DNA from: a bacterium
Lineage (GTDB): Bacteria; Patescibacteriota; Patescibacteriia; S139-126
Length of the DNA stretch: 40,316 bases
Assembly: GCA_030666865.1 (NCBI GenBank)
Contig: DAOUWZ010000009.1
Coordinates: 1 to 40,316 of the forward strand
Direction of reading: 5' to 3'
Below are positions 20,248 through 29,215 of this stretch, piece by piece; the first letter of the stretch is position 1, and each line of letters opens with the position of its first letter. A program made the translations under genes and the position numbers. The notes beneath the pieces were generated by a model. That model did no database searches. It was not told the DNA's origin and was given only the letters and a program-made list of their open reading frames with translations.

Positions 20248-21411
20248 TTATATTATCCCTAAAAACAAAGAAGCAAACGCGGCAATACCAAATAACCATT
20301 GCATACTTACTACGCTTAACAGAGCTAAACCAATTATCAAGCTAACCACCCGGCCCATGCAAAGCGACATATCTCTAAAAACTGTATATTCATCCATATA
20401 ATGACCGTTATCAGCCGCTTTTTCATACATCAAACTATCAAATGATATTCTAGTAGCTGAAGTAGTAAAACTATGATAACTGCCAGCCGCAAAAATATGA
20501 AAAGGAGTTACTACCAATCCCTTCAACACCCACCCTAAAGCATGTAAAACACTGGTATAACGAACTATCTTCTTTTTTGCTATTCGGTCAGCCCAGTCAC
20601 CTACTAAAAGACGAATTGCTATAGTTACTAAAACTACCAAAGAAGTAAGTACGCCAACTGACAAAAAATTACCTTCCAATAATAAGAATATAAACAGTGG
20701 CCAAACAATCATCCCAACCGAACTTTGCATGCCATCAGAAAAATAGGCAATAAACAATCTAAAATTTTTTCTAGAAAATAATTCTGAATAAGTTTTTCTT
20801 AAAGAATATGTAAACTGTTCATTTATTGATGGAATTTTTTTCAAATAAAGACTACTCAAAAAAATAAAAAATATTATCAGGGCAAATAACCAAATATATC
20901 CAGCATAAGAAATAATAACTGAGGAAACCACTGGAGTAAAAATTGATGTTAAAGCAATAAATCCTGTCAAAAACGCCAAATTCTTTCCTCTATTTGATTT
21001 ATCAGTCAATTTAGCAAAATCAGTATGATAAGGAACCCAATATAAATAAATAGTTAATATCCAGAATACTAAAGTTATACCAAACCACAGCCATAAATAA
21101 GATGCTGCTCCCATCAAATATATGCTCATATAATATATCACCAAAGATAATAGTGAATAATACATTGATTTTTTAAACCCAAAATAATTTACTATTTTCA
21201 TGCCCCAAGGCAGAGTTAAACTGTATATTCCATAACCGATAATATAAAAAAGAAATACCGTTTTGATATCATTAAAAATTCCATACAAATAAATCGGTCC
21301 AAAAATACCAAATAATCCTGTTCCGATTTGACGCAGGAGATGATGAATAAATAAATTCACCGCTCCAGGGTGAAAATTTTGTTTGGATAAATATTTTTTC
21401 AAAAAAACCAT
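20248..21411 (-). CDS. MFS-type transporter
   Basis: About 12 hydrophobic segments with MFS-like layout. Confidence 0.7.
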   Translation of the reverse strand: MVFLKKYLSKQNFHPGAVNLFIHHLLRQIGTGLFGIFGPIYLYGIFNDIKTVFLFYIIGYGIYSLTLPWGMKIVNYFGFKKSMYYSLLSLVIYYMSIYLMGAASYLWLWFGITLVFWILTIYLYWVPYHTDFAKLTDKSNRGKNLAFLTGFIALTSIFTPVVSSVIISYAGYIWLFALIIFFIFLSSLYLKKIPSINEQFTYSLRKTYSELFSRKNFRLFIAYFSDGMQSSVGMIVWPLFIFLLLEGNFLSVGVLTSLVVLVTIAIRLLVGDWADRIAKKKIVRYTSVLHALGWVLKGLVVTPFHIFAAGSYHSFTTSATRISFDSLMYEKAADNGHYMDEYTVFRDMSLCMGRVVSLIIGLALLSVVSMQWLFGIAAFASLFLGII

Positions 21412-21532
21412 ATCATAAATTAGTTTTTAGTTGTTAGATTGATATAATAATTTTTTTATTTCTAGATTCCCCCGCCCAGGCGGGGGAATGACAGAGTGTG
21501 TAAAACAAAAATGACTAATAGACTATAATTAC

Positions 21533-24500
21533 TTATTTAATAACTATATTAACCAATCTTTTTGATATATATATTTTTTTAATTACTTCTTTATTGTCAG
21601 TAAATTTTTTTACATTATTTTGATCAAGCGCCAAAGCAAAAACTTTTTCTTCATCCAAATCAATCGGTATTATTATTTTCGCTCTTAATCTGCCATTAAC
21701 CTGAATAGCTATTTCTACTTCTTCTTCTACAATCTTAGTTTCATCCCAAACAGGCCATTCTTGTTGACAGATTAATCCTGTTCCGCTAACTTTTTCCCAT
21801 AATTCTTCAGAAATATGAGGAGCAAAAGGATCCAGAATTTTTAACAAACCTTCTACATTAACCTGTTTAAATTTCTTGATTTTGGTCATTTGATTAACCA
21901 AAATCATCATAGCTGAAATTGCCGTATTAAACTTCATAGTTTCTATATCAAGAGTTACTTTTTTGATTGTCTGATGAAAAAGTTTCTCCATATCATTGCT
22001 AGAATCTTCTGGTTTATTATTATCTAGCCATTCACCTATAACAAGCCAAACCTTTTCCAAAAATCTTCTTACGCCAATTATCCCTGAAGTTGACCATGGT
22101 TTTGAATCTTCCAAAGGTCCCATGAACATTTCATAAACTCTGATAGTATCTGCTCCATACTCGGCAATCACTTCATCAGGATTTATCACATTACCTTTGG
22201 ACTTTGACATTTTTTGATTATCCTCTCCTAATATCATCCCTTGATTCCTCAATTTTAAAAACGGTTCATCAAATTGCAAATAACCAAAATCATTTAAAGC
22301 TTTGGTAAAAAATCTAGAAAATAATAAATGACCGTTAGCGTGTTCAGCCCCGCCAATATAAGTATCAACTGGCAGCCATTTATTAATAAGTTTTTGGCTG
22401 AATGGTTCTGAATCATTATTTGGATTTGCATACCTAAGATAATACCAAGATGAACAAACAAAAGTATCCATCGTATCTGATTCACGCCTGGCTGATTGGC
22501 CGCATTTTGGACACTTAACTCGGTGAAATTCCTTTGAACTTTTTAAGGGTGACTCGCCAGTTGGTTTAAAATCAACATCTTCTGGCAATTTTACTGGTAA
22601 ATCTTTTTCTGGCACAGCTACTTCGCCGCACTGGGCACAATAAATAATAGGAATTGGTGTTCCCCAATATCTTTGCCTGGAAATCAGCCAATCTCGCAAC
22701 CGATACTGTGTCTGCATCTTTCCACCAATCTTTTTGGTAATTTTTTTCATCGCTGTCTTATTATCAAGTCCGTCAAATTTATCTGAATTTATCATTTTAC
22801 CTTCCGCTTCATAAGCTTGCTTAGTTAACTCATCTAATAAATCCAAAAATTCAACCATATCTCTCGTAGATTTATTAAAATGTCCTTTATTCTTATAGAG
22901 ATGGTTTATCGGTTTTAGATCTTGAAATAGTTTCAAAACATTAAATGGAATATATGTGTCATCCTCGGATAAATATAAATGAATTTCTTTTACTAATTGA
23001 TTAATTTGAGATGCGTCATAACCTGCATTAGTCACTTTCTTAATACATTCGCATTGTCCTTTTTCATGAGTTTCCTCTATTTGTTGCCAATCCATTTTAC
23101 TATGAGTCGGTGCAATTAAATATAGCTTACTTACATTAATTTTATTATTCTGAATAAATTGCAAAGCCGTTGGACAACCCAAACTATGTCCAATAATAAT
23201 AAACTCCCCGCTAATTTCCTTGATAATTTTTTGTAGATGCTTTAACCACAGTCTCAATTGAGGATTTCTACTATCAGGCATATTTGGAACAATTACATTA
23301 AATCCTTGCTTTTCCAACTCGTCTTTTAGCCACGGATACCAATTTTTTTTACTATGACCTTCAGTGCCATGAAGAATCAAAACTGTTTTCTGTTTTTCTG
23401 ATTTAATAACAGGTATAATTTCAAGTCCAAAGTTTTTTGCAAATTCAAAATCCCTTTGATCATGAGCGGGCACCGCCATGATGGCCCCAGTACCATAAGT
23501 CATCATTACATAGTCTGCTATATAAATCGGAATTTCTTTTTGGTTGGCTGGATTTATTGCCTTGACACCTTTTAATTCTACTCCGGTTTTTTCTTTAGCA
23601 AGGTCGGTTCTCTGCAACTCAGTTTTTTTCTTAGTATCTGTAATATATTTTTCAACTTCAGCAATATTTTTGATTTTTGATTTTTGATTTTTGATTTTGA
23701 GGAGTGAAACGACGAAATCATGCTCCGGCGCCAATACCATATAAGTAGCGCCATAAATCGTATCCGGCCTGGTAGTAAAAACTTCTATATATACTTCTTT
23801 TTTATTCTTTAATCTTAAATCTTTAATCTTAAATCTGAGCATCGCTCCTTCACTTTTACCAATCCAGTTTTTTTGAGAAAGTTTTATTGGCTCAGGCCAG
23901 TCAAGTTGATCAAGCCCGGCTAATAACTTTTCGACATAAGCTGTTATCTTGAAAAACCATTGTTCCAAGTCTTTCTGTAAAACTTCACTGTCGCATCGTT
24001 CACATTTATTATCTATCACCTGTTCATTAGCAAGAACCGTCTTGCACGATTCGCACCAATTGACTTTGGCTTTCTTTTTATAAGCAAGTCCATGTTTATA
24101 CATTTGTAAAAACATCCACTGAGTCCATTTGTAATATTCGGGCGCAGAAGTATTAATTTCCCTAGACCAATCATAAGAAAATCCGAGCGACTTAATCTGC
24201 TTAGTAAAATTTTTGATATTCTCCTGAGTAGTCTCGCGTGGCGGCACTCCCTGTTGAATCGCATAATTTTCTGCTGGCAAGCCAAAAGCATCCCAACCAA
24301 TCGGGTTCATAATATTATATCCCTTCATCTTCATATACCTAACTATAATATCAAGAGCGGTATAACTCTCTGGATGCCCAACATGAAGACCTTGACCTGA
24401 AGGATATGGAAACATTGTCAAACCATAAAACTTTTTCTTAGCCGAATTGTCATCAGCTTCAAAAACCTTTTCCTTTTCCCAAACATTCTGCCATTTGAAC

Positions 24501-24535
24501 TCTATTTTTTTGTGATCGTAATATTTTTCTGCCAT
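21533..24535 (-). CDS. leuS: Leucyl-tRNA synthetase with an inserted alpha/beta hydrolase domain
   Basis: HVGH motif (PYPSGQGLHVGHPESYTA), editing-domain TTRPDTIYGATYMVLAPEH, RQRYWGTPIPIIYC, KMSKSKGN. Extra ~190 aa between HDQRDFEFAKNFGLEIIPVI and AYEAEGKMINSDKFDGL. Confidence 0.96.
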   Translation of the reverse strand: MAEKYYDHKKIEFKWQNVWEKEKVFEADDNSAKKKFYGLTMFPYPSGQGLHVGHPESYTALDIIVRYMKMKGYNIMNPIGWDAFGLPAENYAIQQGVPPRETTQENIKNFTKQIKSLGFSYDWSREINTSAPEYYKWTQWMFLQMYKHGLAYKKKAKVNWCESCKTVLANEQVIDNKCERCDSEVLQKDLEQWFFKITAYVEKLLAGLDQLDWPEPIKLSQKNWIGKSEGAMLRFKIKDLRLKNKKEVYIEVFTTRPDTIYGATYMVLAPEHDFVVSLLKIKNQKSKIKNIAEVEKYITDTKKKTELQRTDLAKEKTGVELKGVKAINPANQKEIPIYIADYVMMTYGTGAIMAVPAHDQRDFEFAKNFGLEIIPVIKSEKQKTVLILHGTEGHSKKNWYPWLKDELEKQGFNVIVPNMPDSRNPQLRLWLKHLQKIIKEISGEFIIIGHSLGCPTALQFIQNNKINVSKLYLIAPTHSKMDWQQIEETHEKGQCECIKKVTNAGYDASQINQLVKEIHLYLSEDDTYIPFNVLKLFQDLKPINHLYKNKGHFNKSTRDMVEFLDLLDELTKQAYEAEGKMINSDKFDGLDNKTAMKKITKKIGGKMQTQYRLRDWLISRQRYWGTPIPIIYCAQCGEVAVPEKDLPVKLPEDVDFKPTGESPLKSSKEFHRVKCPKCGQSARRESDTMDTFVCSSWYYLRYANPNNDSEPFSQKLINKWLPVDTYIGGAEHANGHLLFSRFFTKALNDFGYLQFDEPFLKLRNQGMILGEDNQKMSKSKGNVINPDEVIAEYGADTIRVYEMFMGPLEDSKPWSTSGIIGVRRFLEKVWLVIGEWLDNNKPEDSSNDMEKLFHQTIKKVTLDIETMKFNTAISAMMILVNQMTKIKKFKQVNVEGLLKILDPFAPHISEELWEKVSGTGLICQQEWPVWDETKIVEEEVEIAIQVNGRLRAKIIIPIDLDEEKVFALALDQNNVKKFTDNKEVIKKIYISKRLVNIVIK
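22825..23405 (-). other. RBBP9/YdeN-like serine alpha/beta hydrolase domain embedded in leuS
   Basis: KTVLILHGTEGHSKKNWYPWLKDELEKQGFNVIVPNMPDSRNP...IIIGHSLGCPTAL...LYLSEDDTYIPF...KNKGHFN: GHSLG nucleophile elbow, Asp and His candidates present. Confidence 0.88.
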
Positions 24536-24841
24536 ATTTTTAAACAAAGTAATTATAATCTATCATTAATAACCTTTTTTTTCAACCCAATCTCTATATT
24601 ACAACCACTCAATCTACTACTTATTTACTTAATTTTTAAATTACTTAATTACTATCATATTGACTAAAATAGCTTAATTATATATTATATAAATTGATGA
24701 AAATCAATAAAATATATTTGTAGGTATTATCTAAAAATTGGAAAATACACAAAAATTATTGATAATAAATACATATATATTAAGAGGAAAAATTTTATTC
24801 CAAAACCTATCAAAAATTTTATTCTAATAATTTCAGTTAAT

Positions 24842-26131
24842 TTGCTGAAAATTTTTTCATTTTTATTTAAAATAATAAAAAATATTTTAGTAAAAATATT
24901 TTATACCCCTTGCCTTTGGTGCGCTAAATTTATTTGGCAGGGCATAATCCTAAATATCTACCGTTTTTATTTATTTGCCAAAAAATTATTAAAAAAAATA
25001 TTTTTCAGATACAATAATAAACTGGCTATTTTCTTAAATAATAAATTAGTCATTCCTTTGATTTTAATATTTCTTGCTTCAACCGTCATAACAAACAACA
25101 TTGCTGCCAAAGAATCAACTCGGGAAGATTTTGGCAGAAATAGTTTGCTCTTTACTATGGTAAAAGACGAATTCGGCGGTCATGAAATTATTGAAGATAA
25201 TAAACCAGCTAACATCAACGATACATCTTATCGCCAAAATATTGCTGAAGTTGAAAGTATAAATGCTATTGAACCTAACTCAACTCTGGTCTTAGCTGAA
25301 GAAGAATTGACAGTCACTCAAGGCGGCAGCGCTTTAGTCAAACAAAACTTAATTTCTCCAGAACAAGTCCGCACCCGAACTGAAGTAGAAGAATATACTG
25401 TGGAACCAGGTGATACCGCATCATCTATTGCTAGAAAATTCGGATTATCTGTCAATACAATGCTGTGGTCAAACAATTTAAAAACTTATTCTATTATTAA
25501 ACCTGGTCAGACTTTAAAAATTCTGCCAGAAAACGGTCTCTTGCACAAAATCACCAAAGGAGACACTTTGGAAAAAATTGCTGACAAATATCAAGCTGAT
25601 GAAATCAATATAATTGAATCAAACGACGACTTAGATCCAACTACCCTGACAATAAATTCAATATTATTTATACCAAATGGCGTGCCACCGGCCCCAAAAA
25701 TCGTCCCTCGCGCCAAAAGCTCATTATCTATTAAAAATATATTTACTCCTCCAACCGCAAACCCAAATACTGGAACCAAATTATTATGGCCAGCCAACTC
25801 ACGTCGCATTAATCAATATTATAGCTGGCGCCATACTGGGCTGGATATTGATGGTAATACTGGCGATCCGGCTTATGCCCCTGAATCAGGAAAAGTAACC
25901 AGAGCTGGTTGGAATAGAGGTTATGGCTATAATGTTATAATTGATCATGGCAACGGTATAGTCACTCTCCAAGGACATATGTCCAGACTGCTAGTTAAAA
26001 AAGGTGATACTGTCAAACGTGGCGATGTAATTGCTTTAATAGGATCAACGGGTTGGTCAACTGGACCTCATATCCATTTGGAAGTCAGGATTAATGGTCG
26101 AAAAGTAAACCCACTTGGATATATCAAATAA
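24842..26131 (+). CDS. LysM-domain M23 family metallopeptidase (TTG start in the given ORF)
   Basis: Two LysM-like motifs (YTVEPGDTASSIARKFGLSVNTMLWSNNL; HKITKGDTLEKIADKYQADEINI) and M23 HxGxD...GPHIHLEVRINGRKVNP. Confidence 0.9.
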   Translation: MLKIFSFLFKIIKNILVKIFYTPCLWCAKFIWQGIILNIYRFYLFAKKLLKKIFFRYNNKLAIFLNNKLVIPLILIFLASTVITNNIAAKESTREDFGRNSLLFTMVKDEFGGHEIIEDNKPANINDTSYRQNIAEVESINAIEPNSTLVLAEEELTVTQGGSALVKQNLISPEQVRTRTEVEEYTVEPGDTASSIARKFGLSVNTMLWSNNLKTYSIIKPGQTLKILPENGLLHKITKGDTLEKIADKYQADEINIIESNDDLDPTTLTINSILFIPNGVPPAPKIVPRAKSSLSIKNIFTPPTANPNTGTKLLWPANSRRINQYYSWRHTGLDIDGNTGDPAYAPESGKVTRAGWNRGYGYNVIIDHGNGIVTLQGHMSRLLVKKGDTVKRGDVIALIGSTGWSTGPHIHLEVRINGRKVNPLGYIK

Positions 26132-26142
26132 AAAAAATAAAT

Positions 26143-26220
26143 AACAAAATCTAAATATCAAATCAAGCTCAAAATCCAAATGCTAAATAAATTTGACATT
26201 TAATTATTTGGATTTGAATT
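26143..26220 (+). repeat. MITE-like internally deleted copy of the four-helix-bundle cassette (compare 839-1260)
   Basis: 26159-26182 identical (24 nt) to the 5' end of ORF 868-1251; 26198-26220 identical (23 nt) to its downstream flank 839-861; same relative order and orientation. Confidence 0.85.
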
Positions 26221-26316
26221 CCTGCCTGCCGGTCATTCGACCCTGACCATTCGGCCTCGAGCTCATGGCCGAGAGGGGGATGAGCCCTCAGGCTCAGACT
26301 TGATGAGCAGGCAGGT
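26221..26316. repeat. GC-richer composite repeat bounded by CCTGCCTG/CAGGCAGG
   Basis: Related to 9758-9819: GATGAGCC..TCAGACT(C/T)GATGAGCAGGCA(A/G)G in both. Confidence 0.75.
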
Positions 26317-26327
26317 AAAAACTAGGA

Positions 26328-27854
26328 CTATATTTGCCTAAGCTTTGATCGATATTGCAAACTCTCAGCTACATGCTCCAATCTAATATTTTCAATATTG
26401 CTAAGATCAGCAATGGTTCTAGCAATTTTCAAAATACGATGATATGACCTGGCAGAAAGATTCATTTGATCAACTGCTTTTTTCATTAATTCTTGCGAGT
26501 CAATATCTAGATGGCAAAAATTACGAATATGTTCTAATCCCATTTCAGAATTTGTATAAATATTCTGATTTCTAAATCTCAACCACTGCTTGCGTCTGGA
26601 ATTTAAAACCCTATCGGCTATACTTTTTGAACTTTCGCTTTTTTGCAAACTAACCAACTTCTCATATTCAACTCTGGGTACTTCAGTATGTAAATCAATC
26701 CGATCAAGCAAGGGTCCGGATATCTTTTTTTGATAATTAATTACTTGCGACGGACTACATACACATTTTTTAACCGGATCAGACAGAAAACCGCAAGGAC
26801 ATGGATTCATTGCTGTCACTAAAATAAATTTAGCTGGAAATTGAACACTGCCTTGAGCCCTAGAAACTGTTACTATGCCATCTTCCAAAGGTTGCCTCAG
26901 GGAATCAAGCACTGATCGTGGAAATTCAGGAAATTCATCAAGAAATAAAACGCCTCGATGAGCCAAACTAATCTCTCCTGGTTTAATAAACGACCCTCCC
27001 CCAACTAAAGCCACTGAGGATGCTGTATGATGAGGAGTGCGGAATGAACGATGTAAAATAAGCGGTTGATCAACAGATAACAAACCAGCCACAGAATATA
27101 TTTTGGTTACTTCCAATATTTCCTCTCTAGTCATTTGCGGTAGAATTCCAATAAAAGCCTTGGCTAATAAAGTCTTGCCTGATCCAGGCGGCCCGCTCAT
27201 AGAAATATTATGTCCACCGGCTGCTGCAATTTCCAAAGCCCTTTTTACTCCTTCTTGACCTTTAATATCAGAAAAATCAATAGAGTATTTTATATCTGCG
27301 GGTGTTAATTCAAAATTATTTGCAATAGCAATATGCTTACTGCCATTCAAAAACTCTACTGCTTGAGCCAATGATTCTACTCCGATTATTTCCATTTCTT
27401 TAATAACACTGGCTTCGGAAATATTATCTTTGGGAACTATTACTCGTTCCATACCCTTTTCTTGAGCGCCAATAACCATAGCCAGTACCCCATTTACTGG
27501 GCGAAGCCGACCATCAAGCGACAACTCACCTAAAATCAAAGTTTTATCAATTGGAAGTTTTACTTCCAATTGTCTGGCAGCGCAAAGCAAAGCCAGGGCA
27601 ATTGGTAAATCAAAACTAGGCCCTTGTTTTTTTATATCAGCTGGGGCTAAATTTACTGCTATTCGACTAGGCGGAAATTTAAAACCGCTATTTTTTATAG
27701 CGCTTCTAATTCTTTCACGAGATTCTTGCACAGCTGCGTCTGGTAATCCAACTACTATAAAAGCTGGCAGAGATGTGGGCGTTATATCTGCCTCAATCTC
27801 AACCAATACCCCTTCCAGACCTAAAACTGTACCTGATAATATTTTTATTGACAT
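26328..27854 (-). CDS. comM: YifB/ComM family Mg-chelatase-like AAA+ ATPase
   Basis: GLPDAAVQESRERIRSAIKNSGFKFPPSRIAVNLAPADIKKQGPSFDLPIAL; Walker A GPPGSGKT; VTAMNPCPCG. Confidence 0.93.
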   Translation of the reverse strand: MSIKILSGTVLGLEGVLVEIEADITPTSLPAFIVVGLPDAAVQESRERIRSAIKNSGFKFPPSRIAVNLAPADIKKQGPSFDLPIALALLCAARQLEVKLPIDKTLILGELSLDGRLRPVNGVLAMVIGAQEKGMERVIVPKDNISEASVIKEMEIIGVESLAQAVEFLNGSKHIAIANNFELTPADIKYSIDFSDIKGQEGVKRALEIAAAGGHNISMSGPPGSGKTLLAKAFIGILPQMTREEILEVTKIYSVAGLLSVDQPLILHRSFRTPHHTASSVALVGGGSFIKPGEISLAHRGVLFLDEFPEFPRSVLDSLRQPLEDGIVTVSRAQGSVQFPAKFILVTAMNPCPCGFLSDPVKKCVCSPSQVINYQKKISGPLLDRIDLHTEVPRVEYEKLVSLQKSESSKSIADRVLNSRRKQWLRFRNQNIYTNSEMGLEHIRNFCHLDIDSQELMKKAVDQMNLSARSYHRILKIARTIADLSNIENIRLEHVAESLQYRSKLRQI

Positions 27855-27880
27855 ACTCTCTCTCCTTAAGTTGTCCAAAA

Positions 27881-28336
27881 TTAAACTTTAGATTTTTTAA
27901 AAGATAAAAACAAAAGCGTAATTACTGATAAACTTATATAAAAATCAGCTAAATTGAAAACTGGAAATATCCAAATGCTCAAATAATCAACCACACCGTC
28001 ATAAACCAATCTATCTAAAAAATTACTAATTCCACCAACTAGTAACAACATTAGCCAGAATGGCCTAGCTATTTCATTATTTGTTAATAATTTACTCAAC
28101 CAAAAAATCAAATAAACTAAAATTGCAACAGTTATAATCACGATAAAATAATAAGGCAAATAAATACTGAATGCAATCCCTTTATTAATAAACGGGTCAA
28201 TGCTTATATTTGGAGAAATAAAAAAACCTTGATATAAGGTTTTAATTAAAAAATGTTTTATTAGTCGATCAATAACAAATAAAATAAAAACAATCGACGA
28301 TAAACTCAAAATCTTCGCTATGTTATTTTTAATCAT
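27881..28336 (-). CDS. lspA: Lipoprotein signal peptidase
   Basis: FVIDRLIKHF...NKGIAFSI...GGISNFLDRLVYDGVVDYLSI...FNLADFYI. Confidence 0.9.
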   Translation of the reverse strand: MIKNNIAKILSLSSIVFILFVIDRLIKHFLIKTLYQGFFISPNISIDPFINKGIAFSIYLPYYFIVIITVAILVYLIFWLSKLLTNNEIARPFWLMLLLVGGISNFLDRLVYDGVVDYLSIWIFPVFNLADFYISLSVITLLFLSFKKSKV

Positions 28337-28341
28337 ATTTA

Positions 28342-28695
28342 TTATTTACTACACTTCATGCAATAAATAGCAGCCGGAAAAGCTTTGATTCTAGCTTCCT
28401 GAATCGGACCACCACACTTTTCGCACAATCCATAGGTTCCTTTATCAATTTTTTCTAAAACAGTATTGATATTCTTAATCATGCTTTCTAAATTTCTCTC
28501 TATTCCTAAACGTGATGAATAAGTATCAACTTCAGCAGCATTGGAATCAACATCATCTCCCCAATTTGGAAAACGACTGTTAAAATCATCAGCAATTTTT
28601 TCATTCTTTTCAGCAATAGTTAAAAGTTCATCTGCCAAACGATTTTTTTCTTTCAATAAAGCTTCCTTGGTTTCTTTTAAAGATGTATCATCCAT
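28342..28695 (-). CDS. DksA/TraR C4-type zinc finger family protein
   Basis: GTYGLCEKCGGPIQEARIKAFPAAIYCMKCSK. Confidence 0.9.
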   Translation of the reverse strand: MDDTSLKETKEALLKEKNRLADELLTIAEKNEKIADDFNSRFPNWGDDVDSNAAEVDTYSSRLGIERNLESMIKNINTVLEKIDKGTYGLCEKCGGPIQEARIKAFPAAIYCMKCSK

Positions 28696-28813
28696 ATATT
28701 TTATTTAATAATCTCTCTATATAACAGTATATCAAAAAAATACTGCAAATACTATAAAAGAATACAAATATTTAACAAATATTAAACTTTCTATTTATTT
28801 ACTGATATTAAAT

Positions 28814-28847
28814 AAAAATAAAAGACGCCGGGCAATCCCGGCCTCTT
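28814..28847 (-). terminator. Intrinsic terminator of the ncRNA/leader
   Basis: GCCGGG-ATTG-CCCGGC hairpin followed by GTCTTTTATTTTTATTT on the - strand. Confidence 0.8.
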
Positions 28848-29163
28848 AAAAATAAATTTATAGGTGGATTTTGCCCGACGCTTATAATCACTTAGATTAA
28901 TGACAGATAATTATTTAATTAATAAATAATTATCTATACTCCCTAAATGATCTTTTTAAACGCCTTCCGACTAGGTCGTAATTTCACTGCCAATCTTGGT
29001 GGGTTGATAATTTTTTTGTAAAATTATTCCCTTTTTAACTATTTTTGTTTTTGTTAATGTTTTATGGTCGGTTCATAAAAACCGATTTAGCAGTAAAAAA
29101 ATTATTCCAAACTACAATACTTAGCTGTTTTAGAATAACTTTTCTAATAAATGAACTTAATAC
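28818..29163 (-). ncRNA. Unassigned ~345-nt structured RNA (or attenuator leader) upstream of a dksA-like gene
   Basis: No ORF; consensus promoter upstream, terminator at 3' end, several perfect or near-perfect helices with G-U pairs. Confidence 0.7.
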
Positions 29164-29169
29164 ATCTTT

Positions 29170-29198
29170 ATTATATCAATGATTTCAATTTTTGTCAA
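29170..29198 (-). promoter_or_regulatory. Consensus sigma70-type promoter of the ncRNA
   Basis: TTGACA - 17 nt - TATAAT (both hexamers exact) on the - strand. Confidence 0.85.
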
Positions 29199-29215
29199 TA
29201 GTAAGATTGTCAAAT

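Noticed and set aside
20145-20345. ORF containing CLPAGRHSA (+)
   Set aside because: Translation of the 42-bp palindrome antisense to MFS/tsaC ends; no coding support.
28818-29163. Intergenic RNA interpreted as tmRNA, RNase P RNA or SRP RNA
   Set aside because: No tRNA-like GGTTCGA..CCA end or Ala-rich tag for tmRNA, no GAAAGTCC/ACAGAAA core for RNase P, and no SRP GNAR tetraloop core recognised; left unassigned pending cmscan.
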